Assembly (NCBI GenBank): GCA_964562375.1
Contig: CAZLSW010000120.1
Coordinates: 1-6,690, forward strand
DNA length: 6,690 nt
Source: JAJPXC01 sp964562375
Lineage (GTDB): Bacteria > Bacteroidota > Bacteroidia > Bacteroidales > Muribaculaceae
Direction: 5' to 3'
In this document: in pieces, positions 6,332-6,690 of the stretch
Layout: each line of letters starts with the position of its first letter
How positions within the stretch are numbered: the first letter of the stretch is position 1
Position numbers and translations under genes: made by a program
The notes under the pieces: model-generated
What the model was told of the DNA's origin: nothing
Databases searched by the model: none
Seen by the model: the letters and a program-made list of their open reading frames with translations, nothing else

Positions 6332-6559
6332 CTAATGTTGCGTGGATCCTACGGCTTGGTTGAACTCGTCGCTAAGGATTTCGAAAAAGTTGTGCTGGAG
6401 GGCTACACTGATGCGGAGCAACAGGTTAGAGTCGATAGACTGTCGGCGATAGATGCTGTAGATGTTGGTGCGGTCGCAGCTTAATTCTTTGGCCAGCCAA
6501 CCTACGGTTTTACCCTGGCGCTCCATCTGTTCTTTGATTGCTTGTCCGATATCTATCAT
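6332..6559 (-). CDS. Small XRE-like helix-turn-helix regulator
   Basis: A 75-aa protein made of a single Cro/C1-type DNA-binding domain: MIDIGQAIKEQMERQ (1-15), helix-turn-helix segment about 18-42 (VGWLAKELSCDRTNIYSIYR), then SIDSNLLLRISVALQHNFFE (44-63). This pattern is common in small Bacteroidetes XRE-type proteins, which bind DNA as transcription regulators; the target cannot be read. The ORF is open for 39 more codons upstream, but that part (with SFFLIVILF) is unlike the family and covers the promoter region, so ATG 6559 is preferred. It is convergent to the pump gene and separated from it by 666 bp of repeats, so there is no direct sign that it controls the efflux operon. No partner gene such as a toxin is seen downstream; what lies upstream of it is beyond the window. 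Confidence 0.85.
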   Translation of the reverse strand: MIDIGQAIKEQMERQGKTVGWLAKELSCDRTNIYSIYRRQSIDSNLLLRISVALQHNFFEILSDEFNQAVGSTQH

Positions 6560-6598
6560 TTTTGTGTTGAATAGTAGTCTGTTTGAATTTTGCGAGAA

Positions 6599-6606
6599 CA
6601 AAATTA
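6599..6606 (-). promoter_or_regulatory. Likely -7 promoter element of the XRE-like gene
   Basis: On the minus strand the bases read TAATTTTG, matching the Bacteroides -7 consensus TAnnTTTG, about 40 bp before ATG 6559. At the expected -33 distance there is only TTCGTGG, a weak match to TTTG/TTG. It supports the shorter start for the gene. Confidence 0.5.
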
Positions 6607-6615
6607 CAATCAAAA

Positions 6616-6655
6616 AAAATGACCACGAATAAATTTTCGACTTATAGGTCATTTT
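6616..6655. promoter_or_regulatory. Dyad upstream of the XRE-like gene, possible operator
   Basis: AAAATGACC (6616-6624) and GGTCATTTT (6647-6655) are perfect 9-bp inverted repeats with centres 31 bp apart, about three helical turns. They lie just upstream of and over the putative -33 region, a plausible place for autoregulation by the XRE-like protein. They could instead be the terminator stem of a gene beyond the window edge, or chance. Confidence 0.4.
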
Positions 6656-6690
6656 GCAGGATAAAATAAGGCTCAAAGCTGTTGTGGGAG

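Noticed and set aside
6560..6676. 39-codon N-terminal extension of the XRE-like gene
   Set aside because: It is unlike the family and overlaps the promoter-like element and dyad; the internal ATG gives a normal domain start.

Overview
The window reads as chromosomal DNA of a Bacteroidales bacterium. The three large genes are GC-balanced and encode Bacteroidetes-like proteins. The spacers are AT-rich, there are no strong Shine-Dalgarno sequences, at least one promoter-like site fits the Bacteroides TAnnTTTG pattern, and the small regulator at the right end is a typical Bacteroidetes XRE-type protein. Genus cannot be fixed by reading alone.

Left to right: bases 1-52 are AT-rich, unrelated to the gene that follows, and look like the end of another element, possibly an insertion sequence. 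From about base 53 to 895 runs the C-terminal ~280 residues of an outer-membrane efflux factor (OprM/TolC family) that has lost its N-terminal half. Six perfect copies of a 7-bp repeat start over its stop codon. Then come a periplasmic adaptor lipoprotein (986-2143) and a full-length HAE1-type RND pump (2480-5665). The adaptor and pump are separated by an unusually long 336-bp spacer built of inverted and direct repeats.

From 5666 to 6331 there is no convincing gene. This stretch carries two copies of an 85-bp palindromic element with conserved arms and diverged 31-bp loops, plus two GC-rich potential stem-loops and one doubtful 56-codon ORF. On the minus strand at 6332-6559 lies a 75-residue helix-turn-helix regulator with a promoter-like site and a 9-bp dyad upstream.

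Together the three large genes were a tripartite drug or metabolite efflux system: inner-membrane RND pump, periplasmic adaptor and outer-membrane channel. Adaptor and pump look intact. The channel gene does not, so either the pump borrows another channel or the system is decaying. I see no evidence of a wholly new biological system. The most unusual signals are the gene-disrupting junction at the left edge and the repeat families packed into the spacers.
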